A stretch of DNA of 64,000 bases, taken from the NCBI GenBank assembly GCA_040882225.1, contig JBBEBR010000022.1, positions 434,001-498,000 on the forward strand, read 5' to 3'. A model generated the notes under the pieces. That model was not told the DNA's origin, did no database searches, and was given only the letters and a program-made list of their open reading frames with translations. A program made the position numbers and the translations under genes. Shown here piece after piece: positions 17,193 to 25,790 of the stretch. Within the stretch, counting starts at the first letter, position 1. Every line of letters starts with the position of its first letter. The stretch comes from Gracilimonas sp040882225. Its GTDB lineage: Bacteria; Bacteroidota; Rhodothermia; Balneolales; Balneolaceae.

Positions 17193-17825
17193 TTGGATAA
17201 TTTTTCACCTAATACCCAGTTTTCAATTTTTCCTCCTGTAATAAAGAATCTGCTGATCATAAACGGGCTCGCCTTTTTACTTACCAAATCGCTTTTTTCA
17301 TCAGGTTGGACTCCTATTGGTGCCGCAATCGCTCCGTATCTTGTGTTAAGTCCCTTAGGAGAAGGCTTCATGCCTTGGCAGCTGGTAACGTATATGTTTC
17401 TGCATGCAGATTTAGGGCATATATTTTTCAACCTCTTTGCATTATGGATTTTTGGGCAGGCCATAGAAAATTTATGGGGATCTAAACGATTCCTGGTCTA
17501 CTACCTGTTAACAGGAATCGGCGCGGCAGTAATCCACATGTTTATGAGTAGTTATTTTACTTATACACTGGGAGCATCCGGTGCTGTTTATGGAATACTT
17601 TTAGCATTTGGAATGATGTTTCCAGACAAATATATCATTCTGTTAATCCCGCCAATTCCAATTAAAGCAAAATATTTTGTGATGATTTTCGGAGCGCTGG
17701 AACTTTTCTCAGGACTCACAAATCCAAGTAGTGGTATAGCACATTTCGCCCACCTTGGCGGTTTGTTGGTTGGTTACATTTTGATAAAATTCTGGAAACT
17801 GAAAAAACCAGAACACTATATTTAA
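17193..17825 (+). CDS. rhomboid family intramembrane serine protease (copy 1)
   Basis: Six-helix intramembrane protease of 210 residues. The catalytic pair is Ser129 in LGASGAVYG and His187 in AHFAHLGG. The conserved HxxxxHxxxN element is seen as HADLGHIFFN (71-80). The only usable start is TTG at 17193, since the next in-frame ATG would delete the first helices. It lies directly before a second rhomboid with a 20-bp gap, so both are probably made together. Substrate unknown. Confidence 0.93.
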   Translation: MDNFSPNTQFSIFPPVIKNLLIINGLAFLLTKSLFSSGWTPIGAAIAPYLVLSPLGEGFMPWQLVTYMFLHADLGHIFFNLFALWIFGQAIENLWGSKRFLVYYLLTGIGAAVIHMFMSSYFTYTLGASGAVYGILLAFGMMFPDKYIILLIPPIPIKAKYFVMIFGALELFSGLTNPSSGIAHFAHLGGLLVGYILIKFWKLKKPEHYI

Positions 17826-17845
17826 TTTTTTAGTGATAGATTTTC

Positions 17846-18706
17846 ATGAGAAATAATATGCCATATGAATCTTTTGGCGATTCGCTGAAGCGTGGTTTTA
17901 TGAGGATGCCGGTAGCTATTCGAACCATCATCCTCATTAACCTGATTGTATTTGTGATACAATCTCTTGGCGGGCAGGGCTTAAATAATTGGGCCATTGG
18001 CAATCTGGGTTTCGATCCTTCTTTTCCAGCTTTTGTAACCCAGCCCTGGAGACTTGTAACTTACATGTTTCTGCACGCCGGTTTTCTCCATTTCCTTTTT
18101 AATATGTTATGGCTTTGGTGGATGGGTCGGGCTGTTGAGGAAACTGTAGGCCCCCGTTCGTTCACGGTTATTTATTTTGGGGCAGGTTTTTTGGGAGCTT
18201 TATTGGATGCCGTCATTTCAGCAGTTTTTGGCAGCGCCCTTGTTATTGGCGCTTCCGGCGCGGTTACAGGAATCTTAGTTGCTTTTGCTATGCTTTTCCC
18301 AACTGCGCCTATCATGCTTTTTCTCTTTCCACCCATTCAAGCACGTTATTTTGTAGCGGGATGGATAGCGATCGATATTTTATTTTTAGGAAGTGCGGAC
18401 AATGTAGCGCGGTTGGTTCATCTTGGCGGCGCGTTAGGTGGTTATTTATCTATCAAAGCGTATAAGAGCGGAACTGATCTCAGCTTGATTATCCGATACT
18501 TTGAGTATTTGTTCGGTAAAGTGAAACCGAAGAAGAAGTACAAATCAAGAAATAAAAGTATGAGCATAGTAAGTGATGCTGAAATTGTTGAAGAAGTAGA
18601 TCAAACAGAACTGGATAGCATTCTGGAAAAAATTTCTAAAGATGGCTACGACTCACTTTCAACAGAAGAAAAAAGAAAATTGTTTGAACTGAGTAAAAAA
18701 AATTAA
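17846..18706 (+). CDS. rhomboid family intramembrane serine protease with C-terminal tail (copy 2)
   Basis: A second rhomboid, 286 residues, with Ser137 in IGASGAVTG, His192 in VHLGG and the HAGFLHFLFN block (77-86). It differs from copy 1 by a cytoplasmic extension from about residue 225: a Lys-rich stretch, then an acidic, helical tail (ELDSILEKISKDGYDSLS...) that looks like the DUF6576-type ending of Bacteroidota rhomboids. The pair probably arose by duplication; the different tail suggests a separate partner or substrate. Confidence 0.92.
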   Translation: MRNNMPYESFGDSLKRGFMRMPVAIRTIILINLIVFVIQSLGGQGLNNWAIGNLGFDPSFPAFVTQPWRLVTYMFLHAGFLHFLFNMLWLWWMGRAVEETVGPRSFTVIYFGAGFLGALLDAVISAVFGSALVIGASGAVTGILVAFAMLFPTAPIMLFLFPPIQARYFVAGWIAIDILFLGSADNVARLVHLGGALGGYLSIKAYKSGTDLSLIIRYFEYLFGKVKPKKKYKSRNKSMSIVSDAEIVEEVDQTELDSILEKISKDGYDSLSTEEKRKLFELSKKN

Positions 18707-18815
18707 GAATTTTAGCTCTACTTCAAGCTATACAAGAAATTGCAGGATTCAGGGTAGCTTTTCGAAATTTTCGCCTTTAGGGTTTGGATTAAATTCAGGA
18801 CATCAAGTTTAAATT

Positions 18816-20054
18816 ATGGCTGTTATAAAAAGACGCAAATCAATTCAGGTAATGGTAGGTAACGTTCCCGTAGGGGGAGGTGCACCCATAGTTGTGCAGT
18901 CTATGACCAATACGGATACCGCCGATATTGATGAAACCGCCGATCAGATTGACCATTTGTACAAAGTGGGCTCAGAGTTGGTGCGCATCACCGTGAATAA
19001 TGACGCCGCAGCAAAAGCAGTTCCGCATATCAAAGAAAAGCTGATGAATCGAGGAGTTCCCGTTCCTATAATTGGCGACTTCCACTACAACGGGCATTTG
19101 CTGTTAACAAAGTATCCGGAAATGGCGGAAGCGCTGGCAAAATTTCGCATCAATCCTGGAAATACCGGTACAAAAACCCGGGATGCCAATTTTACAACGA
19201 TCGTTGAGCAGGCAATTAAGTATAATAAGCCTGTTCGTATTGGAGTGAATTGGGGGTCGCTCGATCAGCAGTTACTGGCTCAGCGAATGGATGCAAATAA
19301 TGAGCTTCCCGAGCCCAAATCTGCCAAAGAAGTAATGTTGGATACGATGGTCGAAAGCGCGAAGCGTTCATCAAAGTTAGCGGAAGATGTAGGCCTGGCA
19401 TCCAACAAAATAATTATCAGCTGTAAAATGTCGGGAATGCAGGATGTGGTTCAGGTTTATGAGCGCATTGCGAAAGCCGTTGAATATCCTCTGCATGTTG
19501 GGTTAACCGAAGCAGGAATGGGAATGAAAGGAATGGTGGCGAGTGCCTCCGCTCTTTCTGTGATTTTGCAACAAGGTATTGGAGATACCATTCGTGTTTC
19601 CCTGACTCCACAACCCGGCGCCGATCGTGCGCTTGAAGTTCAGGTTGCACAGCAAATTCTTCAGTCTCTGAATATTCGAAGTTTTATCCCCCAAGTGACT
19701 TCCTGTCCTGGCTGCGGACGTACAAAAAGCACATATTTCCAAGAGTTAGCAGAAGAAATTCAGAATTACATAGTGGATTCCATGCCGGTTTGGCGAAAAG
19801 TATATCCCGGTGTGGAAGAAATGGATGTGGCTGTTATGGGTTGCGTTGTGAATGGCCCGGGAGAATCGAGAGCCGCAAACATTGGGATTTCGCTTCCCGG
19901 AACTTTCGAAGAGCCAAAAGCACCGGTTTACATTGACGGCGAACATTCGGTTACTTTGAAAGGTGATTACATTGGAAAGGAGTTTCGAAAAATTTTGGAC
20001 AATTATATTCAAGAGAGATATGGTAAGAAAAAGCCCCGCAGTTCAGAATCTTAA
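18816..20054 (+). CDS. ispG: 4-hydroxy-3-methylbut-2-enyl-diphosphate synthase
   Basis: [4Fe-4S] enzyme of the MEP isoprenoid pathway, converting MEcPP to HMBPP. The TIM-barrel N-terminal domain starts VGNVPVGGGAPIVVQSM. The iron-sulfur cysteines are Cys297 and Cys300 in SCPGCGRT and Cys343 in MGCVVNGPGE, with the fourth ligand Glu350. At 412 residues it is the bacterial short form, without the plant-type insert. No other MEP gene adjoins. The ATG at 18816 gives the expected N-terminus. Confidence 0.97.
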   Translation: MAVIKRRKSIQVMVGNVPVGGGAPIVVQSMTNTDTADIDETADQIDHLYKVGSELVRITVNNDAAAKAVPHIKEKLMNRGVPVPIIGDFHYNGHLLLTKYPEMAEALAKFRINPGNTGTKTRDANFTTIVEQAIKYNKPVRIGVNWGSLDQQLLAQRMDANNELPEPKSAKEVMLDTMVESAKRSSKLAEDVGLASNKIIISCKMSGMQDVVQVYERIAKAVEYPLHVGLTEAGMGMKGMVASASALSVILQQGIGDTIRVSLTPQPGADRALEVQVAQQILQSLNIRSFIPQVTSCPGCGRTKSTYFQELAEEIQNYIVDSMPVWRKVYPGVEEMDVAVMGCVVNGPGESRAANIGISLPGTFEEPKAPVYIDGEHSVTLKGDYIGKEFRKILDNYIQERYGKKKPRSSES

Positions 20055-20100
20055 ACTGAATTCCTTTTGTTCTCGAGTACGATTAAGCTGATCCCAAAGA

Positions 20101-20598
20101 ATATTTACGCAAATTACCTCCCTTTTTATATAATGAAGGTGTAGATTGGGTTGGTGTGATGTTTGGTGTTTACAACGGAATTGCCGCCTTGATAGCTTTT
20201 GCCTTAGCTCCGGTAGCGAAATTAACCAGCCGCAAAATGGTTCATGTGCTGGCCTTAATTTTGGGCGGCCTTGGCTTGATATTTATTACTTCATTAGCGA
20301 CCCAATGATGCTGATTGTATCAATAATTGGCGTTGGTATTGCCTGGGCTTCCATACTTTCGATGCCCTACGCTATTTTAGCAGGTTCACTTCCTGCTAAA
20401 AAAATGGGTTTATATAAGGGGATATTCAACTTCTTTATTGTACTCCCGCAGTTATTGGACGCTACTGTTTTAGGGTTTGTAACCCGCACCTATTTTGGAG
20501 GCGAAGCCGTGTATGCCCTGGTTTTAAGTGGTGTTGTGATGATCTTAGCTGCCGCAACTATGTATTTTGTTGATGATGTGGATGAAATTTCGAACTAA
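20101..20598 (+). pseudogene. decayed MFS (SLC45-like sugar:cation) transporter
   Basis: Two frames together encode the last third of an MFS transporter. The first (20129-20308, YNEGVDWVGVMFGVYNGIAA... to GGLGLIFIT, then stop) passes into a second near 20275-20285 (IYYFISDPMMLIVSIIGVGIAWAS to MYFVDDVDEISN). A one-base shift in TTGATATTTATTAC accounts for the break. The preceding two-thirds of the usual transporter are absent. SMPYAILAGSLPAKKMGLYKGIFNFFIVLPQ is the most family-like stretch. Five-prime loss plus a frameshift indicates a relic rather than a sequencing error alone. Confidence 0.82.
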
Positions 20599-20632
20599 TG
20601 AACTGAGCGTTTAAAAAAAAAAAGTTGAAAAC

Positions 20633-20662
20633 GTTGCAACAAATAGATAAATTAGTTGCAAC
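20633..20662. promoter_or_regulatory. paired palindromes, candidate toxin-antitoxin operator
   Basis: The 8-bp palindrome GTTGCAAC occurs at 20633-20640 and 20655-20662. Including flanks, CGTTGCAAC and GTTGCAACG are inverted copies. The 22-bp spacing is about two helical turns, and the pair sits just before the chosen antitoxin ATG at 20685. This is what an autorepressing RHH antitoxin would bind. Confidence 0.55.
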
Positions 20663-20684
20663 GAAAATTTCCTATAGGAATGCT

Positions 20685-20963
20685 ATGGTTAAAAAAAATA
20701 AAAAAGAAATTGTCTGGTTCGGGATGAAGTTGTCTCCCGAGGAAAAGGCGAAAATAAAACTTCTTGCAGATAAGAAAGGCATATCCCAAAAAGAAGCCGT
20801 GATGAACCTGGTGAATGAAGAAATGCTGGAATACAAAGTAGAGCCAAAACCCGGTTCTTTGCTCGATAAAATGCAAAAGTACATTGGGGTTATTGAAGGT
20901 CCCGGAGATTTATCAACCAACCCAAAATATCTGGAAGGTTTAGGTGAAGACAGTTTACATTGA
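20685..20963 (+). CDS. RHH-type antitoxin of a PIN toxin pair
   Basis: A 92-residue protein (MVKKNKKEIVWFGMKL...). A short strand followed by two helices (about 7-45: IVWFGMKLSPEEKAKIKLLA, then ISQKEAVMNLVNEEM) fits a ribbon-helix-helix DNA-binding domain, and the C-terminal half (YKVEPKPGSLLDKMQ... to GLGEDSLH) would wrap the toxin. I start at ATG 20685; the frame stays open back to TTG 20625, but that would include the operator palindromes. Its end overlaps the PIN gene by 20 bp. The RHH assignment is from pattern, not a strong family match. Confidence 0.65.
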   Translation: MVKKNKKEIVWFGMKLSPEEKAKIKLLADKKGISQKEAVMNLVNEEMLEYKVEPKPGSLLDKMQKYIGVIEGPGDLSTNPKYLEGLGEDSLH

Positions 20964-21363
20964 TACCGGCCCATTGGTAGCTTTGCTCGACCGGAGAGAC
21001 CAATTTAATCACTGGGTTCAGGGGCAAATGGCAGAAGTTGAGGGAGGGCTTGTTACCTGTGAATCTGTTTTGGTTGAAACGCTGTTCATCACTAAAAACT
21101 CACCGTATGTCATTCAGGCATTATCGGGCATGATAAAAGATGGGCTTTTGAAAATTAGTTCTGTCATGATGGATTCAGCGGATGTCATATTTTCATTGAT
21201 GTTGAAATATCATGATGTACATACTTCTCTGGCAGATATTTGTTTGCTTTGCATGTATAATAATTCCTCAAACAATACTATAATTACAACAGATTCCGAC
21301 TTCCTGATATATCGCGATTCAAAAGGAAAACCGCTCAACCTCATCTCCCCTTATAAATCCTGA
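20944..21363 (+). CDS. PIN domain toxin (VapC-like)
   Basis: A 139-residue PIN-domain ribonuclease. Acidic metal ligands are in place: Asp7 (VYIDTGPLVALLD), Glu45 (VLVETLF), Asp98 (SLADIC) and Asp117/Asp119 (TTDSDF). Starts GTG at 20944 inside the antitoxin gene, typical translational coupling. VapC-type toxins cut tRNA or rRNA; the target here is unknown. The pair stands between a decayed transporter and a thioredoxin-fold gene, consistent with a mobile or recently gained module. Confidence 0.85.
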   Translation: MKTVYIDTGPLVALLDRRDQFNHWVQGQMAEVEGGLVTCESVLVETLFITKNSPYVIQALSGMIKDGLLKISSVMMDSADVIFSLMLKYHDVHTSLADICLLCMYNNSSNNTIITTDSDFLIYRDSKGKPLNLISPYKS

Positions 21364-21429
21364 TTATGCAAAAATAGATATTTCTTCTTCTGATATTCTT
21401 TGTTTCGAATCTTCTATCTTTAAAAAAAA

Positions 21430-21954
21430 ATGCGCCTTAAACAAGAGCAATTTATTCCTTTTATGATTGTAGTGGCGGTGATAACACTGGTTATTATTGT
21501 GCTTACATCATTCAATTTCAACCATAAGCAGCAGCGGAAATTTCAGGAGAATGTAGCTGAGGCCGATTTTTTGTTTTATTTGCCACTTCACATTATCGAA
21601 ACGGGTGACTCAACTTCTGTTGAGTCACAATCAGGAAAAAATATCGTGCTCGTTTTTTGGGCTAGCTGGTCCGAGAAATCGCAGTTGATGCTGAACGAAA
21701 TTCAGGCTTTGCAATCAGAAACACAGGAATTGTCGGTGATTGCAGGTTTGGTTAAAGATGCTGAGGAATCTCTTCCTTCAGAAAAAACATATCCTGCTTT
21801 CACATATGTTGACGGCACCAAGATCTTTAACGATCTAAAGGTTCCGGGTTTTCCCAGCTACATACTTTTCAATTCCGCAGGTGAAGTTTTATACGCACAT
21901 GTTGGTTATCAAAAAGGAGCAGGTTACGACACTTTGAAAACATATCTGGAATGA
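21430..21954 (+). CDS. thioredoxin-fold protein without active-site cysteines
   Basis: Membrane-anchored protein of 174 residues: one helix at about 10-28, then a thioredoxin-like domain. The family landmark FWASWCGPC appears as FWASWSEKS (76-84), so both redox cysteines are serines (Ser81, Ser84). The cis-proline loop PGFPSY is kept (Pro142). It therefore cannot act as a dithiol oxidoreductase; a scaffold or chaperone-like role is possible. The last codons overlap the pabC start (ATGA), and it heads a pabC-folC unit. Confidence 0.8.
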   Translation: MRLKQEQFIPFMIVVAVITLVIIVLTSFNFNHKQQRKFQENVAEADFLFYLPLHIIETGDSTSVESQSGKNIVLVFWASWSEKSQLMLNEIQALQSETQELSVIAGLVKDAEESLPSEKTYPAFTYVDGTKIFNDLKVPGFPSYILFNSAGEVLYAHVGYQKGAGYDTLKTYLE

Positions 21955-22805
21955 CAGAATCTCCGTCGATAATCCTGAACGGTACGTTGGTAAGTGAAAT
22001 CGAAGCCAAAGTTTCTCCACTTAACCGGGGAATGATGTACGGAGATGGCTGCTTCGAAACCTTAAAAAGTTATCGTCGCAAATTTTTGGAATGGAATCTT
22101 CATTTTCAAAGATTATCTGAGAGTTTAGAATATTTGGGCATTGAAAACGACTTCACAAATACGGGATTGAAAGAGGAAATATCCCGGCTTTTGAAGGCAA
22201 ATAACCTCGATCAAAAGGAGGCTCTAATTCGAATTCAATGTTGGAGAGAAGGCGGAAGAGGATACAAGCCTGTTTCCTCTAAAATGAGCTGGATGATTCA
22301 AGCTGAGGAAATCAAGAATAGTTATGAACCATTAAAGCTTATAACCGCTGAAACGCGTTGCATACCTTCTCAGGCTTTGGAGAGGGGGTTCAAACTGAGC
22401 AACGGACTAAACTACATAAAAGCTGCTCAAGAGGCGCAGAATCGCAATGCGGATGACGCACTAATGCTGACCATGACTGATTTCATAAGCGAGACAACTT
22501 CTGCCAATATTTTCTGGCTTCACGATGAGGCGGTTTTCACTCCATCCGAGAAATGCGACCTGCTCCCCGGTATCACACGAAAATTGGTAGCGGATGTATT
22601 GTTGCGGAATGATGTCAAACTCGAAAAAGGTGAATTTTCCATCGCGCACATTCGGCAAGCGGAGGCGGCATTTTGTTGCAACTCTGTACGGGAAATTCAG
22701 GAGGTAGCATCGATTGATGAAAAAGACATGGAAATCGGTCATCCTTTAGTTAAAAAAATCATGGTACTCTTTGAAAAGTATAAATTTGAACTGCTAAATA
22801 GATGA
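21951..22805 (+). CDS. pabC: class IV aminotransferase, probable aminodeoxychorismate lyase
   Basis: PLP enzyme of the fold-type IV group. Lys157 in LNYIKAAQEAQ is the PLP lysine; NRGMMYGDGCFETL (25-38) and FISETTSANIFW (178-189) are group motifs. The class also holds BCAT and D-amino-acid aminotransferase. Its overlap with folC on the 3' side (ATGAG) favours 4-amino-4-deoxychorismate lyase, which makes p-aminobenzoate for folate. No pabA/pabB is in the window, so the name is inference from context. Confidence 0.72.
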   Translation: MTESPSIILNGTLVSEIEAKVSPLNRGMMYGDGCFETLKSYRRKFLEWNLHFQRLSESLEYLGIENDFTNTGLKEEISRLLKANNLDQKEALIRIQCWREGGRGYKPVSSKMSWMIQAEEIKNSYEPLKLITAETRCIPSQALERGFKLSNGLNYIKAAQEAQNRNADDALMLTMTDFISETTSANIFWLHDEAVFTPSEKCDLLPGITRKLVADVLLRNDVKLEKGEFSIAHIRQAEAAFCCNSVREIQEVASIDEKDMEIGHPLVKKIMVLFEKYKFELLNR

Positions 22806-24052
22806 GCAGATTTGAAAACATATCGGATGTTTGGTCTTTTTTAGAAGGAATTCCGATGTTTCAAAAAGTTGGTACTTTAGCCGCGAATTTTTCACTGGAT
22901 AATATCAGCGAATTTTGCTCGAAATTGGGAAATCCACATCTTAACTACCCGACTATTCATGTAGCGGGAACCAATGGAAAAGGAACTACCTGCTATTTAT
23001 TGGAAAAGGTTTATCGTGATGCGGGCTATAAAACCGGCATGTTTATTTCCCCACATTTACTGCGCTACAACGAAAGGGTTCAGGTTGAAGGCACCGAGAT
23101 TTCAGACGAGGATTTGCTGATTTTTTTTCAAACGGCAGGGAAGTTATTTGATGAAGTGAAGCTGAGTTATTTTGAGATCAGTACAGCACTTGCGTTTTGG
23201 TTTTTCGCGAAACAAAAAGTGGATATTGCGATTATCGAAGCAGGTTTGGGCGGCCGGCTTGATTCTACGAATATTGTTGAGTCCGAAATATCAGTAATTA
23301 CCAGCATTGGATTAGATCATCAGAGTGTGTTGGGGAATTCAGTTAAGGAAATCGCTTTTGAAAAGGCGGGAATCATCAAACCAAAAAAACCGGTAGTTGT
23401 TGGGAATGTTGATGCCGAAGCTGCTGAAGTGATAGCAGAGCAAGCGAATCAAAGAAACAGTAAAATTTTATATGCTGGTGATTTGAAACCAGAATGGAAA
23501 AGGGGAGTTATTTCTTTTGGAGTCGCAAATATTGAAGTTCATTCTCTGCTCAAAGAATCGGTTAACAAATGGAACGTGGCTTGTGCATGGCAGGTTTTTA
23601 AGACACTGTCTGCAACGTTTCCGGTTTCTGAAGAAGGAGTTATCCAATCAATAAGCACCTTTACCGGCCCGCCCGGACGATTCGAAAAACTACATGCGGA
23701 CTATAATTGGTATTTCAGCGGCTCTCATAATAATCAAGCTTTAGACGCATCATTGGAAGCAGTGAGGGAAATTAAAGAGCTTGAAAACACGGTTTTAGTC
23801 TTTTCGGCGATGAAAGATAAAGTAACTCCGGAGTTCATAGAAAGACTTCAACCCTTTAAAAAGAGGTATTTTGTACAACAGGAAGGGGAAAGAGCCGCGA
23901 AATTGAGTGATATCGAAAACGAGATAGAAGTAGAATTGATGAGTGAACAATCCGCGCAGAGAATTTTAAAGGAATTAAAGACAGAGTTAGTAATTTTTGC
24001 AGGAAGTTTTTACTTTTATCCCATCGTACGGCGGTGGATTTCAAAAGTATAA
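22802..24052 (+). CDS. folC: bifunctional folylpolyglutamate / dihydrofolate synthase
   Basis: ATP-dependent Mur-ligase-family enzyme adding glutamate to dihydropteroate and to folates. The P-loop GTNGKGT is at 56-62, followed by the ISPHLLRYNERVQV block (about 81-94) that marks FolC. LGGRLDSTNIV (around 150-160) carries the second conserved motif, and LDHQSVLG follows. The 416-residue length is normal. Its start overlaps pabC by four bases; it ends a three-gene unit beginning with the thioredoxin-fold gene. Confidence 0.95.
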   Translation: MSRFENISDVWSFLEGIPMFQKVGTLAANFSLDNISEFCSKLGNPHLNYPTIHVAGTNGKGTTCYLLEKVYRDAGYKTGMFISPHLLRYNERVQVEGTEISDEDLLIFFQTAGKLFDEVKLSYFEISTALAFWFFAKQKVDIAIIEAGLGGRLDSTNIVESEISVITSIGLDHQSVLGNSVKEIAFEKAGIIKPKKPVVVGNVDAEAAEVIAEQANQRNSKILYAGDLKPEWKRGVISFGVANIEVHSLLKESVNKWNVACAWQVFKTLSATFPVSEEGVIQSISTFTGPPGRFEKLHADYNWYFSGSHNNQALDASLEAVREIKELENTVLVFSAMKDKVTPEFIERLQPFKKRYFVQQEGERAAKLSDIENEIEVELMSEQSAQRILKELKTELVIFAGSFYFYPIVRRWISKV

Positions 24053-24172
24053 TAAATTTCTAAAGCCGCTTTTTTCCTTACCTGATTGAACATCCCGACA
24101 TATTGCTGCAAAGGCAGGAAGATGTTCACCCCAAATTCAGTAAGATTATATTTATAACAGCCACAATATTTT

Positions 24173-25705
24173 ATGTCAGATAATGAAACCGCCGGAATTA
24201 CGGCCGGGGAGTTAAATTCCTTAGAAAAGAAAAAGCTTCACGAATTACAATCTTTAGCTAAATCTGTTGGTATAAAACGGGTAACCGGAGTGCGCAAGGT
24301 TCAGCTAATAGAGGAGATTCGGGAAAGGGCTTCAGCCAATGAACCTGATAAAATCAGAGAAGAAAAATCTGGCAGAGATTCAGCTCATAAAGATGAAGAA
24401 ATGACGACCTATGGAAGTCAGGATCATATTGTTTCTTATAAAAAAAAGGATGAGGAGAAGAAGGATAATTCTCAGAAGAAGAGACATGTGCATCATAGCA
24501 ACAAGCGTAAAGGACACGAACATAATAAACTTCCTGAATCAAGCGCTGAAACTCTTGAAGAGAGAATCAAAGAACTTGAGCCGGATTTAGGCCCTTATCT
24601 TTTTAATGAAGGTACGCTGGAAATTTTGCCTGATGGTTATGGCTTTTTGAGATCGGTGAACTACAATTATAAAGCCAGTCCTGATGACATTTATGTATCC
24701 CCATCACAAATAAAACGATTTCGTCTTAAACAGGGCGATTGTGTGATTGGGATTATCCGACCACCGAAAGTGGGTGAGCGCTATTTTGCTTTACTTAGAA
24801 TTGAAGGCGTTAATGGCCGCATCCCTCACGATATGGATAACCGTGAAGATTTTGAAGATTTGCTGCCTATCCATCCTGAAAGCAGGTTTCATCTTGAGCA
24901 TGTATCTAATGAATATTCTACCCGCTTAATTGATTTGTTTGCCCCTTTGGGGAAAGGTCAGCGTGGCTTAGTTGTTGCTCAGCCCAAAACAGGTAAAACC
25001 ACCATTCTTAGAAATATCGCAAATGCGGTGGCGGATAATCATCCCGAGACAAAAATTCTTATTGTTTTAATTGATGAACGCCCTGAAGAGGTTACCGAAA
25101 TGGAGCGGTCGGTAAAAGGTGCTGAAGTGGTTGCTTCCACATTTGATGAGAAGCCGGAAAATCATATTGGACTTGCTGAAATTGTTTTTGAGAAAGCGAA
25201 ACGTTTGGTCGAAAGTGGCCACGATGTATTAATGCTGATGGATTCTATTACCAGATTAGCCCGCGCTTATAATGTGGTTGCATCAAATAAAGGCCGTACA
25301 ATGACAGGCGGTGTTGATTCAGAAGCGCTAAAAGCTCCTCGGCAGTTATTCAGTTCAGCCCGAAATATTGAAAACGGCGGATCGCTTACAATTCTCGCTA
25401 CAGCCCTCATTGAAACAGGCTCACGTATGGATGATGTGATTTTTGAGGAGTTTAAAGGAACAGGTAACATGGAAGTATATCTCGATCGCCGCATTTCTGA
25501 TCGAAGATTATATCCAGCTATCGATATTTTCCGCAGTGGAACACGTCGCGAAGAGTTGCTTGTTTCAGAAGCTGAGCGTGAAAAAGTAGTGTTACTGCGT
25601 CGTTATCTCACCAACATGAATGCTTTTGAAGCGATGGATTTTCTGCTTGAGAAAATTAAAGGGACCAAGAACAATGAAGAGTTCTTGATTTCTATGAATA
25701 AGTAG
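24173..25705 (+). CDS. rho: transcription termination factor Rho
   Basis: Hexameric RNA-dependent ATPase that ends transcription. The N-terminal helical Rho_N element is at about 12-52, and the cold-shock-like RNA-binding domain is at about 140-215 (LPDGYGFLRS). Walker A PKTGKTT is at 271-277 (E. coli: PPKAGKT), with the Walker B LMLMDSITRLARAYN block downstream. Between these two N-terminal domains lies a Lys/Glu/His-rich insert (about 55-130). Such inserts occur in Bacteroidota and actinobacterial Rho and can extend RNA binding. Length 510 versus 419 in E. coli is due mainly to the insert. Confidence 0.97.
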   Translation: MSDNETAGITAGELNSLEKKKLHELQSLAKSVGIKRVTGVRKVQLIEEIRERASANEPDKIREEKSGRDSAHKDEEMTTYGSQDHIVSYKKKDEEKKDNSQKKRHVHHSNKRKGHEHNKLPESSAETLEERIKELEPDLGPYLFNEGTLEILPDGYGFLRSVNYNYKASPDDIYVSPSQIKRFRLKQGDCVIGIIRPPKVGERYFALLRIEGVNGRIPHDMDNREDFEDLLPIHPESRFHLEHVSNEYSTRLIDLFAPLGKGQRGLVVAQPKTGKTTILRNIANAVADNHPETKILIVLIDERPEEVTEMERSVKGAEVVASTFDEKPENHIGLAEIVFEKAKRLVESGHDVLMLMDSITRLARAYNVVASNKGRTMTGGVDSEALKAPRQLFSSARNIENGGSLTILATALIETGSRMDDVIFEEFKGTGNMEVYLDRRISDRRLYPAIDIFRSGTRREELLVSEAEREKVVLLRRYLTNMNAFEAMDFLLEKIKGTKNNEEFLISMNK

Positions 25706-25735
25706 GGGGAAGTTGCAAGAGGCAAGACTTTAGGT

Positions 25736-25753
25736 GCAAGCTATTAAGCTTGC
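25736..25753. repeat. hairpin between convergent rho and bshB1
   Basis: Perfect 7-bp stem GCAAGCT / AGCTTGC with an ATTA tetraloop, placed in the 85-bp gap between two convergent genes. There is no T-run on either strand, so it is a weak terminator candidate or mRNA 3'-end stabiliser. Confidence 0.5.
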
Positions 25754-25790
25754 CATATCATGAAGAACCAACTCATTCAGATACTACTCA

